A stretch of DNA of 64,000 nt, taken from NCBI RefSeq assembly GCF_000381965.1, contig NZ_KB908468.1, positions 29,108-93,107 on the forward strand. The letters run 5' to 3'. The stretch comes from Oceanimonas smirnovii ATCC BAA-899 (GTDB taxonomy: Bacteria; Pseudomonadota; Gammaproteobacteria; Enterobacterales; Aeromonadaceae). Both the position numbers and the translations under genes were made by a program. Position 1 is the first letter of the stretch; each line of letters starts with the position of its first letter. This document shows positions 56,819 to 64,000 of this stretch, piece after piece. The notes beneath the pieces were generated by a model. That model was not told the DNA's origin. It did no database searches and saw nothing but the letters and a program-made list of their open reading frames with translations.

Positions 56819-57248
56819 CTGCGGCCAGTTTCACCACCAGCAGATCACAGTTGCTGATATCCATAAAGCCCACGCTGTTGGAAAACAGATGACCCCAAAA
56901 GCGGTGGTGGGGGCGATGACCGCAAATCAGCAAGCCGGCTTTGGTTTCCTTTACTGCCATACGCACTGCCTGATGCAAATCGCCGGTAGGCAATGACACG
57001 CTGGTTACCTGGTTTTGTGCCTCTTGCAGCAGCCGCATCAGTTCATGGCCGCTTTCCAGCCTCAGCTTCATTTTAAGCTGGGGCAGGCTCATGTTCAGCC
57101 CGCCCACATACACTCCGCTCAAATCCGGCTGAACGTGCACCAGGTGCAGGTCGGCACCATAATATTCCGCCAGCTCCGTGGCTCGTTGCAGCAAGGGGGT
57201 CTCTCTGGGATGCAGTTCCAGTGCAACCAAAATATGGCGGTAGGACAT
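56775..57248 (-). CDS. Universal stress protein A family
   Basis: A 157-residue UspA-fold protein (YRHILVALELHPRETPLLQRATELAEYYGADLHLVHV). It ends with the FSNSVGFMDISNCDLLVVKL strand; the classical ATP-binding G-x2-G-x9-G(S/T) motif is altered (GHRPHHRFWGHLFSNS), so nucleotide binding is uncertain. Its 3' end overlaps nfsA. Confidence 0.9.
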   Translation of the reverse strand: MSYRHILVALELHPRETPLLQRATELAEYYGADLHLVHVQPDLSGVYVGGLNMSLPQLKMKLRLESGHELMRLLQEAQNQVTSVSLPTGDLHQAVRMAVKETKAGLLICGHRPHHRFWGHLFSNSVGFMDISNCDLLVVKLAAATSDKTPGAEETRT

Positions 57249-57358
57249 AATGATTTCTCTGTTCAGATTGGCTAAAGCATAGAAGATAGAGGATATTTCA
57301 TATCCTGACAGCAGGTAAGGGCATGTGGTAATATTTTAGCCAGTCAGGAGGTTTTTTT

Positions 57359-57559
57359 ATGATGTTAGCCGTTTTCTTGCTGGCCCCTCTGAGCGGGCTG
57401 CTGTTTTATATTGCCGCACTGCAGAGTGCATTACCGCCGCGCCGCTGGGCCATGCTGGGGTGTTTGCTCGGGCCTGCCGTGCTGCCCATGTTTATGGCGC
57501 GCCGGCGCTGGTCTCTGGTGAGTGCACGCGGCTCGCGCTATGCCCTGATCAGGGCCTGA
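57359..57559 (+). CDS. Small membrane protein, 66 aa
   Basis: The product starts MMLAVFLLAPLSGLLFYIAA and ends YALIRA. There are two hydrophobic stretches and a basic C-terminal part (MARRRWSLVSARGSR). A full AGGAGG ribosome site precedes the ATG across seven T. I do not recognise the family. It is 41 bases before the TIGR02808-like gene and probably cotranscribed with it. Confidence 0.65.
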   Translation: MMLAVFLLAPLSGLLFYIAALQSALPPRRWAMLGCLLGPAVLPMFMARRRWSLVSARGSRYALIRA

Positions 57560-57600
57560 TCTGCTACACTGTCGGCAAATTCGTTATCCGGAGCAAGCCT

Positions 57601-57735
57601 ATGAGCGCAATGGAACAACTCATCTGGAACGTACTTGGCTATACCGCCATGCCCCTTATCTTTCTGTTTGGCTTTATTGCCGTGTCGGTGGTGGCCTGTG
57701 TGATCCTGATGTGGCTAGACAAGCGTAAGGGTTAA
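57601..57735 (+). CDS. TIGR02808-family 44-aa membrane protein
   Basis: The product begins MSAMEQLIWNVLGYTAMPLI and is essentially one membrane helix with a short basic tail (WLDKRKG). It matches the very short TIGR02808 family, which from memory is found beside nap genes in Vibrio and Photobacterium but away from them in Aeromonas. Here it lies about 42 kb from napFDABC. A GGAG ribosome site precedes the ATG. An FNR-like box follows the gene. Confidence 0.8.
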   Translation: MSAMEQLIWNVLGYTAMPLIFLFGFIAVSVVACVILMWLDKRKG

Positions 57736-57742
57736 CGTTTTG

Positions 57743-57756
57743 TTGACCAGGATCAA
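57743..57756. promoter_or_regulatory. FNR-like box after the TIGR02808 gene
   Basis: TTGAC-CAGG-ATCAA matches the FNR consensus at 9 of 10 positions and sits within the dyad TGTTGA-N6-TCAACA. It lies downstream of the small nap-linked gene, about 390 bases before sixA, so its target is unclear. Confidence 0.4.
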
Positions 57757-57875
57757 CATCCTCAAATGATGGTGCAGTAACCTTGCCTTTGTTGGCGCCA
57801 CGTCAACACGCTGAGTATCACCGGGGTGATCTCAGATTCTGGTTTCTGTTCACTCGTAATAATGAGAACTCGTTT

Positions 57876-57904
57876 AACTGGCCCTGACCGGCCAGTTTTT
57901 TTTG
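57876..57904 (+). terminator. Terminator upstream of sixA
   Basis: AACTGGCC pairs perfectly with GGCCAGTT across CTGACC, followed by a T run. No gene ends immediately before it, so a transcript from the 57.4-57.7 kb small genes or an unseen RNA would stop here. Confidence 0.88.
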
Positions 57905-58143
57905 GCGTCATCAAAGTGTCATTGATCTGCTGCAATCTGTTTGCCGGCTGACTTTTAACCAGGCAGCACTTTAAATGAATGAATCTTGTCACCAGATTGT
58001 TCTATATATGTTATAAGAGTGCTAATCGGGGTGGCGAGACATGGCATGCGCAAAAAGTGAGCCGGATCCTTGAGCAACCAGATTTGCAGGGGTATGATGC
58101 CCGCCCTTTTCACGAGGCGGGTTCGCCTGAAGGTGAGGTGAAG

Positions 58144-58656
58144 ATGAATATCTTTGTCATGCGTCATGGCCAGGCAGTGTCCCAGGCATCCACCGATGCC
58201 CTGAGACCGCTGACAGAGCATGGAGAAGAAGAAGTTTGTCATATGGCACAGTGGCTTGCGCAGCAGGTAGCATCCTTTGATCGCGTGCTGGTCAGCCCTT
58301 ATGTGCGCAGCCGGCAAACCTGGCAGCAGGTGTCACGGTTTATTCCGGGAACCCGGATAGACTTTTGCGACGAGCTGATACCCAATGCTGATGCCGACAT
58401 CACCGCCAGTCTCATTCTGGCTTATGCCGATGTTGAACAAAGCCAGAATCTGCTGGTCATAAGCCACATGCCCCTGGTTGGATTTCTTGTCGAAAGTCTG
58501 TGTCCGGCAACCATGGCACCGATTTTCGTCACTTCCGGTGTTGCCAAAATTACGCTGGAAAAAGGACATGGCGGCTTATTTAACTGGCTTGAAGGACCGC
58601 ACAGTATTCGCCCCCATCGTCCACGGCCATGGCCGCTTTGCGGTTCCATGGGTTAA
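58144..58656 (+). CDS. sixA: Phosphohistidine phosphatase SixA
   Basis: A 170-residue phosphoglycerate-mutase-like phosphatase with the RHG catalytic motif at the N-terminus (FVMRHGQAV) and the second histidine in VISHMPLVG. SixA removes phosphate from histidine phosphotransfer proteins, such as the nitrogen phosphotransferase system. AAGGTGAGG precedes the ATG at 58144. Confidence 0.93.
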   Translation: MNIFVMRHGQAVSQASTDALRPLTEHGEEEVCHMAQWLAQQVASFDRVLVSPYVRSRQTWQQVSRFIPGTRIDFCDELIPNADADITASLILAYADVEQSQNLLVISHMPLVGFLVESLCPATMAPIFVTSGVAKITLEKGHGGLFNWLEGPHSIRPHRPRPWPLCGSMG

Positions 58657-58703
58657 CTAAAAACCAATAAATGAGCACGATATAAGTAAGGCAGAGGTGG
58701 AAA

Positions 58704-58916
58704 ATGCGAATCTTTAATAACTATCAGCCTTTGTTGATTGCCAAACATGTAAAAACCTTTTTCAAGGGAAGGCTCTACATACATGGCCGTGGTGCCTATC
58801 ACTATGCCAAAGGTCTGCTGATTATGCCCGAGCAGGCCGACGTTCAACATCGTAAAACGGTCAGTGAAATCAACCGTCTGATCAATCAGCTGAACTCATC
58901 GCAAGCCACCGCCTGA
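58704..58916 (+). CDS. ytfK: YtfK-like DUF1107 protein
   Basis: A 70-residue protein whose first half (MRIFNNYQPLLIAKHVKTFF, then KGRLYIHGRG) aligns with E. coli YtfK (MKIFQRYNPLQVAKYVK). In E. coli YtfK stimulates SpoT to make (p)ppGpp during phosphate or fatty acid starvation; the same role here is inference. It has AGGTGGA upstream and its own terminator. Confidence 0.88.
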   Translation: MRIFNNYQPLLIAKHVKTFFKGRLYIHGRGAYHYAKGLLIMPEQADVQHRKTVSEINRLINQLNSSQATA

Positions 58917-58935
58917 TACAGGCACGGGATACAGG

Positions 58936-58960
58936 GGCCGGGCACATGTCCGGCCTTTTT
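58936..58960. terminator. Terminator between ytfK and smrB
   Basis: GGCCGG pairs with CCGGCC across GCACATGT and is followed by five T on the plus strand; the two genes converge here. Confidence 0.85.
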
Positions 58961-58967
58961 GCATTTA

Positions 58968-59492
58968 TTAACGTTCAGTCTGCAATAACACCAGCAAGGC
59001 CGCATCGCCGCCCCATTCCTTGGTGGCCTGATGAAAGGCAAGCACCTGAGGATGCTGGGCCAGCCACATGGGCAGCCGCTGTTTGAGAATATGCTTGCCG
59101 TGGCCGTGCATCACTGATACACAATTCACGTTCTGCCGGCGGGCGGCCAGCAGCAGGGCAGAGAGCTCCTGCTTGGCTTCTTCCTGGGTGAGGCCATGCA
59201 AGTCCAGAAACAGCTCAGGCACATAGTCGCCACGACGCAGCCGCTTCAGCTCAAAGGCTGAGGTATCGTCGGCGCGAAAGCGGGTGGGGCCGTCCTGATC
59301 CAGCCAGGGTTCATACAAGTCGGAAAACGGATGGGCTTCCGCCCTGTCCTTGCGCTCTGCTGTGCGCATGGCTTTCACCTTGACCGGCGAACGGTGCGGA
59401 CTTATGGTATCCTGCTTCAATTTACGGACACCGCGCACCGCTTCCATGAACAGCGTTTTATCGTCGTTTGGGGGAGAAGATGAGGCGGTCAT
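58968..59492 (-). CDS. smrB: Smr-domain ribosome-collision endonuclease SmrB
   Basis: A 174-residue protein with a C-terminal Smr domain: LDLHGLTQEEAKQEL, VSVMHGHGKHILKQRLPMWL and GGDAALLVLL. SmrB cleaves mRNA between collided ribosomes. The DLHG and HGxG catalytic motifs are intact. Divergent from prmB, as in E. coli. Confidence 0.94.
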   Translation of the reverse strand: MTASSSPPNDDKTLFMEAVRGVRKLKQDTISPHRSPVKVKAMRTAERKDRAEAHPFSDLYEPWLDQDGPTRFRADDTSAFELKRLRRGDYVPELFLDLHGLTQEEAKQELSALLLAARRQNVNCVSVMHGHGKHILKQRLPMWLAQHPQVLAFHQATKEWGGDAALLVLLQTER

Positions 59493-59542
59493 GTTTGCTT
59501 TTGTTACTCAAAAAACAGCCATTTTAACGAGGCGGAGGGGTT

Positions 59543-60463
59543 TTGGACACGCTTTTTAATGACGAGGCGCTCAACGAGCTGCACACCACAGGTGACTGGC
59601 TGCGATTTGCGGCCAGCCGCTTTCAGCAGGCCGGACTGTTTTACGGCCACGGCACCGACAACGCCTGGGACGATGCGGTGCAACTGGTGTTGCCGCTGCT
59701 GCACTTGCCTCTCGACTGTCCGCCCCAGGTGCGCGATGCCCGCCTGGTACCTGCTGAGCGCCGTATTTTGCTGGAGGCGATTCGTCGCCGAGTAGAGCAG
59801 CGCCTGCCCACGCCTTATATTACCAATACCGCCTGGTTTGCGGGCTATGAGTTCTATGTGGATGAGCGTGTGCTGATCCCGCGTTCGCCCATTGCCGAGC
59901 TGATTGATACCCGTTTTGCGCCTTGGCTGGCCCATGAGCCTGCCCGCATTATGGACATGTGCACCGGCTCCGGCTGCATTGCCATTGCGCTGGCTCATGC
60001 CTTTCCTGAAGCGGAAGTGGATGCGCTGGATATTTGCCGGGATGCGCTGGATGTGGCGGAAATCAATATTCATAACCACGGTCTGGAGCAGCAGGTGATT
60101 CCCATCGAATCGGATTTGTTCTCGGCGCTGCCCGCCGGTGACAAATACGATCTGATCGTGGCCAATCCACCCTATGTGGATGAAGAAGACATGAGCGACT
60201 TGCCTGACGAGTTTCAGCATGAGCCTGAGCTGGCGCTGGCATCCGGCCTTGACGGCCTCGACTTTACCCGCCGCCTGCTGGCCCAGGCCTGTGACTTTCT
60301 GACCGACGACGGCGTGCTGGTGGTGGAAGTGGGTAACAGCCAGGTGCACATGGACATGGCTTTTCCCGGGCTGCCCCTGTCCTGGGTGGAGTTTGAGCAT
60401 GGCGGCCATGGTGTATTTGTGATCAGCCGGCGGGATCTGCTGGCACACCGGGATCAGTTTTAA
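59543..60463 (+). CDS. prmB: Ribosomal protein L3 glutamine methyltransferase PrmB
   Basis: A 306-residue HemK-family methyltransferase. The SAM motif [15 protein letters not shown] (about 137) and catalytic [10 protein letters not shown] (about 209) are clear. The start is TTG at 59543, with GGCGGAGGGG just upstream. It is followed by aroC, the usual order in enteric bacteria. Confidence 0.95.
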   Translation: MDTLFNDEALNELHTTGDWLRFAASRFQQAGLFYGHGTDNAWDDAVQLVLPLLHLPLDCPPQVRDARLVPAERRILLEAIRRRVEQRLPTPYITNTAWFAGYEFYVDERVLIPRSPIAELIDTRFAPWLAHEPARIMDMCTGSGCIAIALAHAFPEAEVDALDICRDALDVAEINIHNHGLEQQVIPIESDLFSALPAGDKYDLIVANPPYVDEEDMSDLPDEFQHEPELALASGLDGLDFTRRLLAQACDFLTDDGVLVVEVGNSQVHMDMAFPGLPLSWVEFEHGGHGVFVISRRDLLAHRDQF

Positions 60464-60486
60464 TTATCAAGTTGTAAGGAAAAATC

Positions 60487-61572
60487 ATGGCAGGGAATAG
60501 TATAGGAACCCTCTTTCGCGTCTCCACCTTCGGCGAAAGCCATGGCCTGGCACTGGGTGCCGTGGTAGACGGCGTGCCTCCGGGCGTTGAACTGAGCGAG
60601 GCGGATCTGCAGCAGGATCTGGACCGGCGCAAGCCGGGCACCTCGCGCTTTACCACCCAGCGCCGGGAAGCAGACGAAGTTAAGATTCTGAGCGGTGTCT
60701 TTGAAGGCAAGACCACCGGCACCTCCATTGGCCTGCTGATTGAAAACACCGATCAGCGCTCCAAGGATTATTCCGCCATCAAGGATCTGTTCCGTCCGGG
60801 CCATGCCGATTACACCTATCACCAGAAATACGGCATTCGTGACTACCGGGGCGGTGGCCGCTCTTCCGCCCGGGAGACTGCCATGCGGGTGGCCGCCGGT
60901 GCCATTGCCAAAAAAGTACTGGCGCAGTTTGGTGTATCCATTTATGCCCATCTGACCCAGCTTGGCCCTATTAAGGCAGAAGCCTTTGATCAGAGCATCA
61001 TTGAAACCAACCCTTTCTTTTTTGCCGATGCCGGCAAGCTGGACGCGCTGGATGAATACATGCGCGAGCTGAAAAAAGAGGGCAACTCCATCGGTGCCAA
61101 GATTCAGGTAGTGGCCACTGGTGTGCCTGTGGGTCTGGGCGAGCCGGTATTTGACCGTCTCGACGCCGATCTGGCTCATGCGCTGATGGGCATTAATGCG
61201 GTAAAAGGCGTGGAAATCGGTGACGGCTTTGACGTGGTGGAGCAAAAAGGCTCAGAGCACCGCGACGAGCTGACCCCGGAAGGCTTTTCCAGCAATCACG
61301 CCGGCGGCATTCTGGGCGGCATCTCCAGCGGTCAGGACATAGTGGCCAGCATAGCGCTTAAGCCCACTTCCAGCATTATGGTGCCGGGCAAGACCATTGA
61401 TAAAGACGGCAATGCCACTGAAATGGTGACCCGCGGCCGTCACGATCCCTGTGTGGGTATTCGTGCCGTGCCCATTGCCGAGGCCATGATGGCCATGGTG
61501 CTGCTGGACCATCTGCTGCTGAACCGTGCCCAGAATGCCGGTGTAAATACCGGCACCCCTCAGCTGCGCTGA
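60487..61572 (+). CDS. aroC: Chorismate synthase
   Basis: A 361-residue FMN-dependent enzyme that makes chorismate from EPSP. Signature motifs are [44 protein letters not shown] and [19 protein letters not shown]. Full length and intact. It lies 23 bases after prmB, within the same transcript. Confidence 0.98.
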   Translation: MAGNSIGTLFRVSTFGESHGLALGAVVDGVPPGVELSEADLQQDLDRRKPGTSRFTTQRREADEVKILSGVFEGKTTGTSIGLLIENTDQRSKDYSAIKDLFRPGHADYTYHQKYGIRDYRGGGRSSARETAMRVAAGAIAKKVLAQFGVSIYAHLTQLGPIKAEAFDQSIIETNPFFFADAGKLDALDEYMRELKKEGNSIGAKIQVVATGVPVGLGEPVFDRLDADLAHALMGINAVKGVEIGDGFDVVEQKGSEHRDELTPEGFSSNHAGGILGGISSGQDIVASIALKPTSSIMVPGKTIDKDGNATEMVTRGRHDPCVGIRAVPIAEAMMAMVLLDHLLLNRAQNAGVNTGTPQLR

Positions 61573-61639
61573 TGTGTGCCCATTTTGGGCAAGGCGTGAG
61601 CTACCCCTCTTGTTTGCCTGCAGTCAGCGGGTAGAATAG

Positions 61640-61662
61640 CGGCCCTGTAAAGGGCCGTTTTG
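61640..61662 (+). terminator. Hairpin between aroC and epmC
   Basis: CGGCCC (61640-61645) pairs with GGGCCG (61652-61657), followed by TTTTG, nine to thirteen bases before the epmC ATG. It may attenuate readthrough. Confidence 0.65.
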
Positions 61663-61670
61663 ATATATTT

Positions 61671-62195
61671 ATGTCGTTTTGTTACCGGGACCTGATCTCC
61701 CTGTTTGATCAAACTTTTTACGCTTCCCATAACACGCGTCTGGAACGGGGTGATGACGAGCCCATCTATGTGCCGGCAAATGAGCACAGTGAGCATCATC
61801 GCATTGTGTTTGCCCATGGTTTCTTTGCCAGCGCCCTGCACGAAGTGGCGCACTGGCTGCTGGCAGGAGACGCCCGCCGGCAACAAGTGGATTATGGCTA
61901 CTGGTATTATGCCGATGGCCGGGATGCCGAGGCCCAGGCGGCCTTTGAGCAGGTGGAAGTAAAACCCCAGGCCATTGAATGGGCGCTGTCGTTAAGCTGC
62001 GGTTTTCCTTTCAATGTGAGCTGCGACAACCTGGAAGGCACGGTTGAGCCGGATCGGCACGCCTTTCGTGAAAAAGTGCGTGAGCAGGCGCTGGTGTATC
62101 TCGACACCGGTTTTCCGGCCCGGGCGCAGCTGTTTATGGCGGTGCTGCAAACGCACTATCAGCGTCAGCCGCTTACTGCCGCCGACTTTGTATAA
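61671..62195 (+). CDS. epmC: Elongation factor P hydroxylase EpmC
   Basis: A 174-residue iron enzyme that hydroxylates the beta-lysylated lysine of EF-P. The metal-binding HEVAHWLLAGDARR segment and WALSLSCGFPFNVSCDNL are characteristic of YfcM/EpmC. The hairpin before it leaves little room for a ribosome site, so its translation may depend on RNA folding. Confidence 0.93.
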   Translation: MSFCYRDLISLFDQTFYASHNTRLERGDDEPIYVPANEHSEHHRIVFAHGFFASALHEVAHWLLAGDARRQQVDYGYWYYADGRDAEAQAAFEQVEVKPQAIEWALSLSCGFPFNVSCDNLEGTVEPDRHAFREKVREQALVYLDTGFPARAQLFMAVLQTHYQRQPLTAADFV

Positions 62196-62204
62196 GGAGC
62201 CATC

Positions 62205-63338
62205 ATGTTCAGAATTGGTCTTATCATCAATCCGCTGGCGGGTCTGGGAGGCAGTGTGGGCCTTAAGGGCAGCGACGGCCTGGCCGCCGAAGCACTGGCC
62301 AGAGGAGCCGAGCCCAGAGCCCTGCAGCGCAGCGCCCTGGCGCTGGCCGAGCTGAGTGAGCTGAAAGACAGATTCTGCATTTATACCGTGGCCGGCGACA
62401 TGGGCGAGACAGTATGCCGTGACCTGGCGCTGCCCTTTGAGGTTTGTCATCAGCCGTGTGAACCCACCACCGCCGACGACACTCGCGCTGCGGTGGCCAG
62501 CCAGGTGGAGCAGGGCATCGATCTGCTGCTGTTTGCCGGCGGCGATGGCACTGCCCGGGATATCTGCGCCGTGGCACCGGAAAGCCTGTGTGTGCTGGGC
62601 ATTCCCGCCGGGGTGAAAATTCATTCCGGTGTGTATGGCGTTACGCCTGCGGGCACCGGCCGGCTGCTGGCCAGACTGGTGCGCGGTGAGCCGGTGAGCC
62701 TGATGGAAGCCGATGTGATGGACATAGACGAAGCCGCGTTTCGTGAGGGCAGGGTACGTGCCCGCCGCTATGGTGAAATGCTTATTCCCGGTGAACTCAG
62801 TTATGTGCAGGCGGTCAAAGTGGCTGGCAAAGAATCCGTTGAGCTGGTGCTCACCGACATTGCCGACGATGTGATTGAGCGCATGGAAGAAGAGGACGAC
62901 TGCTACTTCATTATGGGCTCGGGCAGCACGGTGGCGGCAGTGATGGAGCGGCTCGGCCTTGAAAACACCCTGCTGGGGGTGGATCTGGTTTATCAAAAAC
63001 AACTTGTTGCCTCGGATCTGGACGCCCAGGGCTTGTATGAACATATCAGGGACAAAAACTGCAAGCTGGTGATCACCCTGATAGGGGGCCAGGGCCATGT
63101 GTTTGGCCGCGGCAATCAGCAGCTTAGCCCAGCGGTGATCAGAGCCGTGGGGCGCGACAATATCTGGCTGCTGGCAACCAAGTCCAAACTCAGTTCACTG
63201 AACGGACGCCCGCTGCGAGTCGATACCAATGATCCCGATCTGGACCGCGAACTGGGTGGCCTGATGCGGGTGATCACTGGCTACCATGATGAAGTGCTGG
63301 TACGGGTAGCAAACCCGGAATACGAGGCAAATGAATGA
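62205..63338 (+). CDS. ATP-NAD kinase-like protein
   Basis: A 377-residue diacylglycerol/NAD-kinase-fold protein. It begins IGLIINPLAGLGGSVGLKGSDG and has the GGDGTARDI nucleotide motif (about 108). The architecture is that of the AcoX-like ATP-NAD kinase family rather than NadK. The substrate is unproven. AAGGAG precedes the ATG. It overlaps yfcL by four bases (ATGA). Confidence 0.85.
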   Translation: MFRIGLIINPLAGLGGSVGLKGSDGLAAEALARGAEPRALQRSALALAELSELKDRFCIYTVAGDMGETVCRDLALPFEVCHQPCEPTTADDTRAAVASQVEQGIDLLLFAGGDGTARDICAVAPESLCVLGIPAGVKIHSGVYGVTPAGTGRLLARLVRGEPVSLMEADVMDIDEAAFREGRVRARRYGEMLIPGELSYVQAVKVAGKESVELVLTDIADDVIERMEEEDDCYFIMGSGSTVAAVMERLGLENTLLGVDLVYQKQLVASDLDAQGLYEHIRDKNCKLVITLIGGQGHVFGRGNQQLSPAVIRAVGRDNIWLLATKSKLSSLNGRPLRVDTNDPDLDRELGGLMRVITGYHDEVLVRVANPEYEANE

Positions 63339-63616
63339 ACATTTTTGAATTTGAACAGCGTCTGCTGCAGGAAATTGATGGCAAGGTAGCCGAAGCCACT
63401 GAAGATCAACTGTTCGCCGGCGGCTATTTGCGCGGGCATATTACTCTGGCCGTGGCCCAGAGCGAAATTGCCGGTCGCAATCATATACGCGATGTAAAAG
63501 CGCGGGTAAAAACCAGTCTGAATCAGGCCATTCTCAGCGGTGAGCTGAATGATGACGATCAGAAACTGGTACTGAATTACTGGAACGAACTGCTGGCCAA
63601 GACAGAAGCGGCTTAA
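63335..63616 (+). CDS. yfcL: YfcL family protein
   Basis: A 93-residue protein (FEQRLLQEIDGKVAEATEDQLFAGGYLRGHITLAVAQ) that aligns with E. coli YfcL. Its function is unknown. It is the last gene of the epmC group, translationally coupled to the preceding gene. Confidence 0.9.
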   Translation: MNIFEFEQRLLQEIDGKVAEATEDQLFAGGYLRGHITLAVAQSEIAGRNHIRDVKARVKTSLNQAILSGELNDDDQKLVLNYWNELLAKTEAA

Positions 63617-63704
63617 TACACAGCCTTAAGTTTTAAGCGATCAGCTGTAAGTCCGGCATTGTCTGCGAGTACTGTGCTGTATCTGTGGGTTATTATTCAA
63701 AATG

Positions 63705-63738
63705 AAAGGACTCCGGTGAAAGCCGGAGTCCTTTTTTA
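63705..63738 (+). terminator. Terminator downstream of yfcL
   Basis: AAAGGACTCCGG pairs with CCGGAGTCCTTT across TGAAAG, then more T. It ends the prmB-yfcL side and separates it from the unknown ORF. Confidence 0.92.
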
Positions 63739-63763
63739 TCTGGTAATCACAACCGTGGCTGGA

Positions 63764-63955
63764 ATGTTGGGACTCGTCCCAACCTTGTATGTTGAACGCA
63801 CAGGAATTGATAGAGTTAAAACCAGTTACCGGGGAGGCCGTCCCAACCTGGAGGCAGTGTTTACTGACCTCGTGCGTAGATTGGCCCCCCGCCTCATTGC
63901 CTATCTCGAAGAGTATCAGGAAGCCATCAAGATGGACTTCGCATCACAAGGTTGA
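63764..63955 (+). CDS. Unrecognised 63-aa ORF at the window end
   Basis: The reading frame from ATG at 63764 encodes MLGLVPTLYVERTGIDRVKT and ends LEEYQEAIKMDFASQG. It is basic in the middle and has a helical, acidic C-terminus. I do not recognise it, and there is no strong ribosome site. The frame stays open further upstream through the terminator, which cannot be coding. It could be the remnant of a longer gene or a small gene of the next unit. Confidence 0.35.
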   Translation: MLGLVPTLYVERTGIDRVKTSYRGGRPNLEAVFTDLVRRLAPRLIAYLEEYQEAIKMDFASQG

Positions 63956-63961
63956 GACTGC

Positions 63962-64000
63962 ATGAAGTGCGAGGTCGGGGAACCGGTGATAATTGTGAAC
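63962..64000 (+). CDS. Possible start of another gene, cut by window end
   Basis: ATG at 63962 opens MKCEVGEPVIIVN and runs off the window, seven bases after the preceding stop. Nothing more can be said. Confidence 0.25.
   Translation, partial: MKCEVGEPVIIVN

Larger units (their letters stand above)
57736..58143. other. 408-base region between the TIGR02808 gene and sixA
   Basis: It holds an FNR-like palindrome (57743-57756), a terminator (57876-57904) and an A+T-rich promoter-like stretch near 57985-58020 (TTGTCA followed by TATATG/TATAAG). An in-frame upward extension of sixA to 57979 does not look coding. Confidence 0.5.

Noticed and set aside
57979..58143. N-terminal extension of sixA
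   Set aside because: The family N-terminus starts at FVMRHG; the extension is A+T-rich promoter-like DNA.
63659..63763. Upstream half of the long frame at the window end
   Set aside because: It reads through a strong terminator hairpin, so only the part from 63764 could be coding.
1..64000. CRISPR array, intact insertion sequence or prophage
   Set aside because: No regularly spaced short repeats, transposase or phage structural genes are visible in the window.

Overview
The window looks like a chromosomal segment of a free-living, facultatively anaerobic gammaproteobacterium. The protein sequences resemble Aeromonadales such as Oceanimonas, Oceanisphaera or Zobellella; this is inferred from protein recall and gene order, not from a search. 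Nearly all of it is compact, G+C-rich housekeeping and metabolic DNA. The one clear foreign patch lies at about 44.27-45.16 kb.

Layout: 0-5.5 kb carries the 3' part of topA, a 54-aa protein, an alkyltransferase-like protein, an Aer-type aerotaxis receptor and gamma-glutamyltransferase. 5.6-7.5 kb has tRNA-Gly and tRNA-Cys, a DUF1853 gene and a NIF3-family gene. 7.6-9.9 kb holds the quorum-sensing phosphorelay pair luxO-luxU. Behind it, on the opposite strand, is an unannotated small RNA gene with a sigma-54-type promoter, two LuxO-box-like palindromes and a strong terminator. 9.75-18.7 kb is a molybdenum block: a Moco riboswitch and moaA, napFDABC behind an FNR-like box, moaBCDE and moeA. modF sits separately at 40 kb. 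A 44-aa TIGR02808-type protein, a family I recall as associated with nap, is at 57.6 kb.

18.8-29.8 kb has folE, a SelW-like protein, a patatin phospholipase, speA, a ybaM-like gene, a psrA-fadE-eda run, pykA and hexR. 30-42.9 kb carries rimO, sodB, grxD, solA, aguA-aguB with a divergent LysR gene, an antiporter, a 2-Cys peroxiredoxin, modF, a ChrR-like cupin gene and rnt. SpeA, AguA and AguB together make putrescine from arginine through agmatine and N-carbamoylputrescine. PsrA/FadE and HexR/PykA/Eda are regulator-enzyme sets for fatty acid and central carbon metabolism.

43.0-45.2 kb contains a strong promoter, a decayed tRNA-Ser copy, an intact tRNA-Ser, a truncated and deleted umuC pseudogene, and a two-gene A+T-richer cassette that encodes a stand-alone GIY-YIG nuclease. 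45.2-57.8 kb has a LysR/old-yellow-enzyme pair, a MATE pump, a large MASE3-PAS-GGDEF-EAL protein, an acyl-CoA synthetase, a LysR regulator, a nitroreductase and small membrane proteins. 58-63.6 kb is the conserved neighbourhood sixA, ytfK, smrB, prmB, aroC, epmC, an ATP-NAD kinase-like gene and yfcL. The last 250 bases hold an unrecognised small ORF and the start of another.

Two copies of a 140-bp structured repeat (17284-17423 and 37037-37176, opposite orientations) show compensatory stem changes and hairpin loops with CsrA-type ANGGA motifs.
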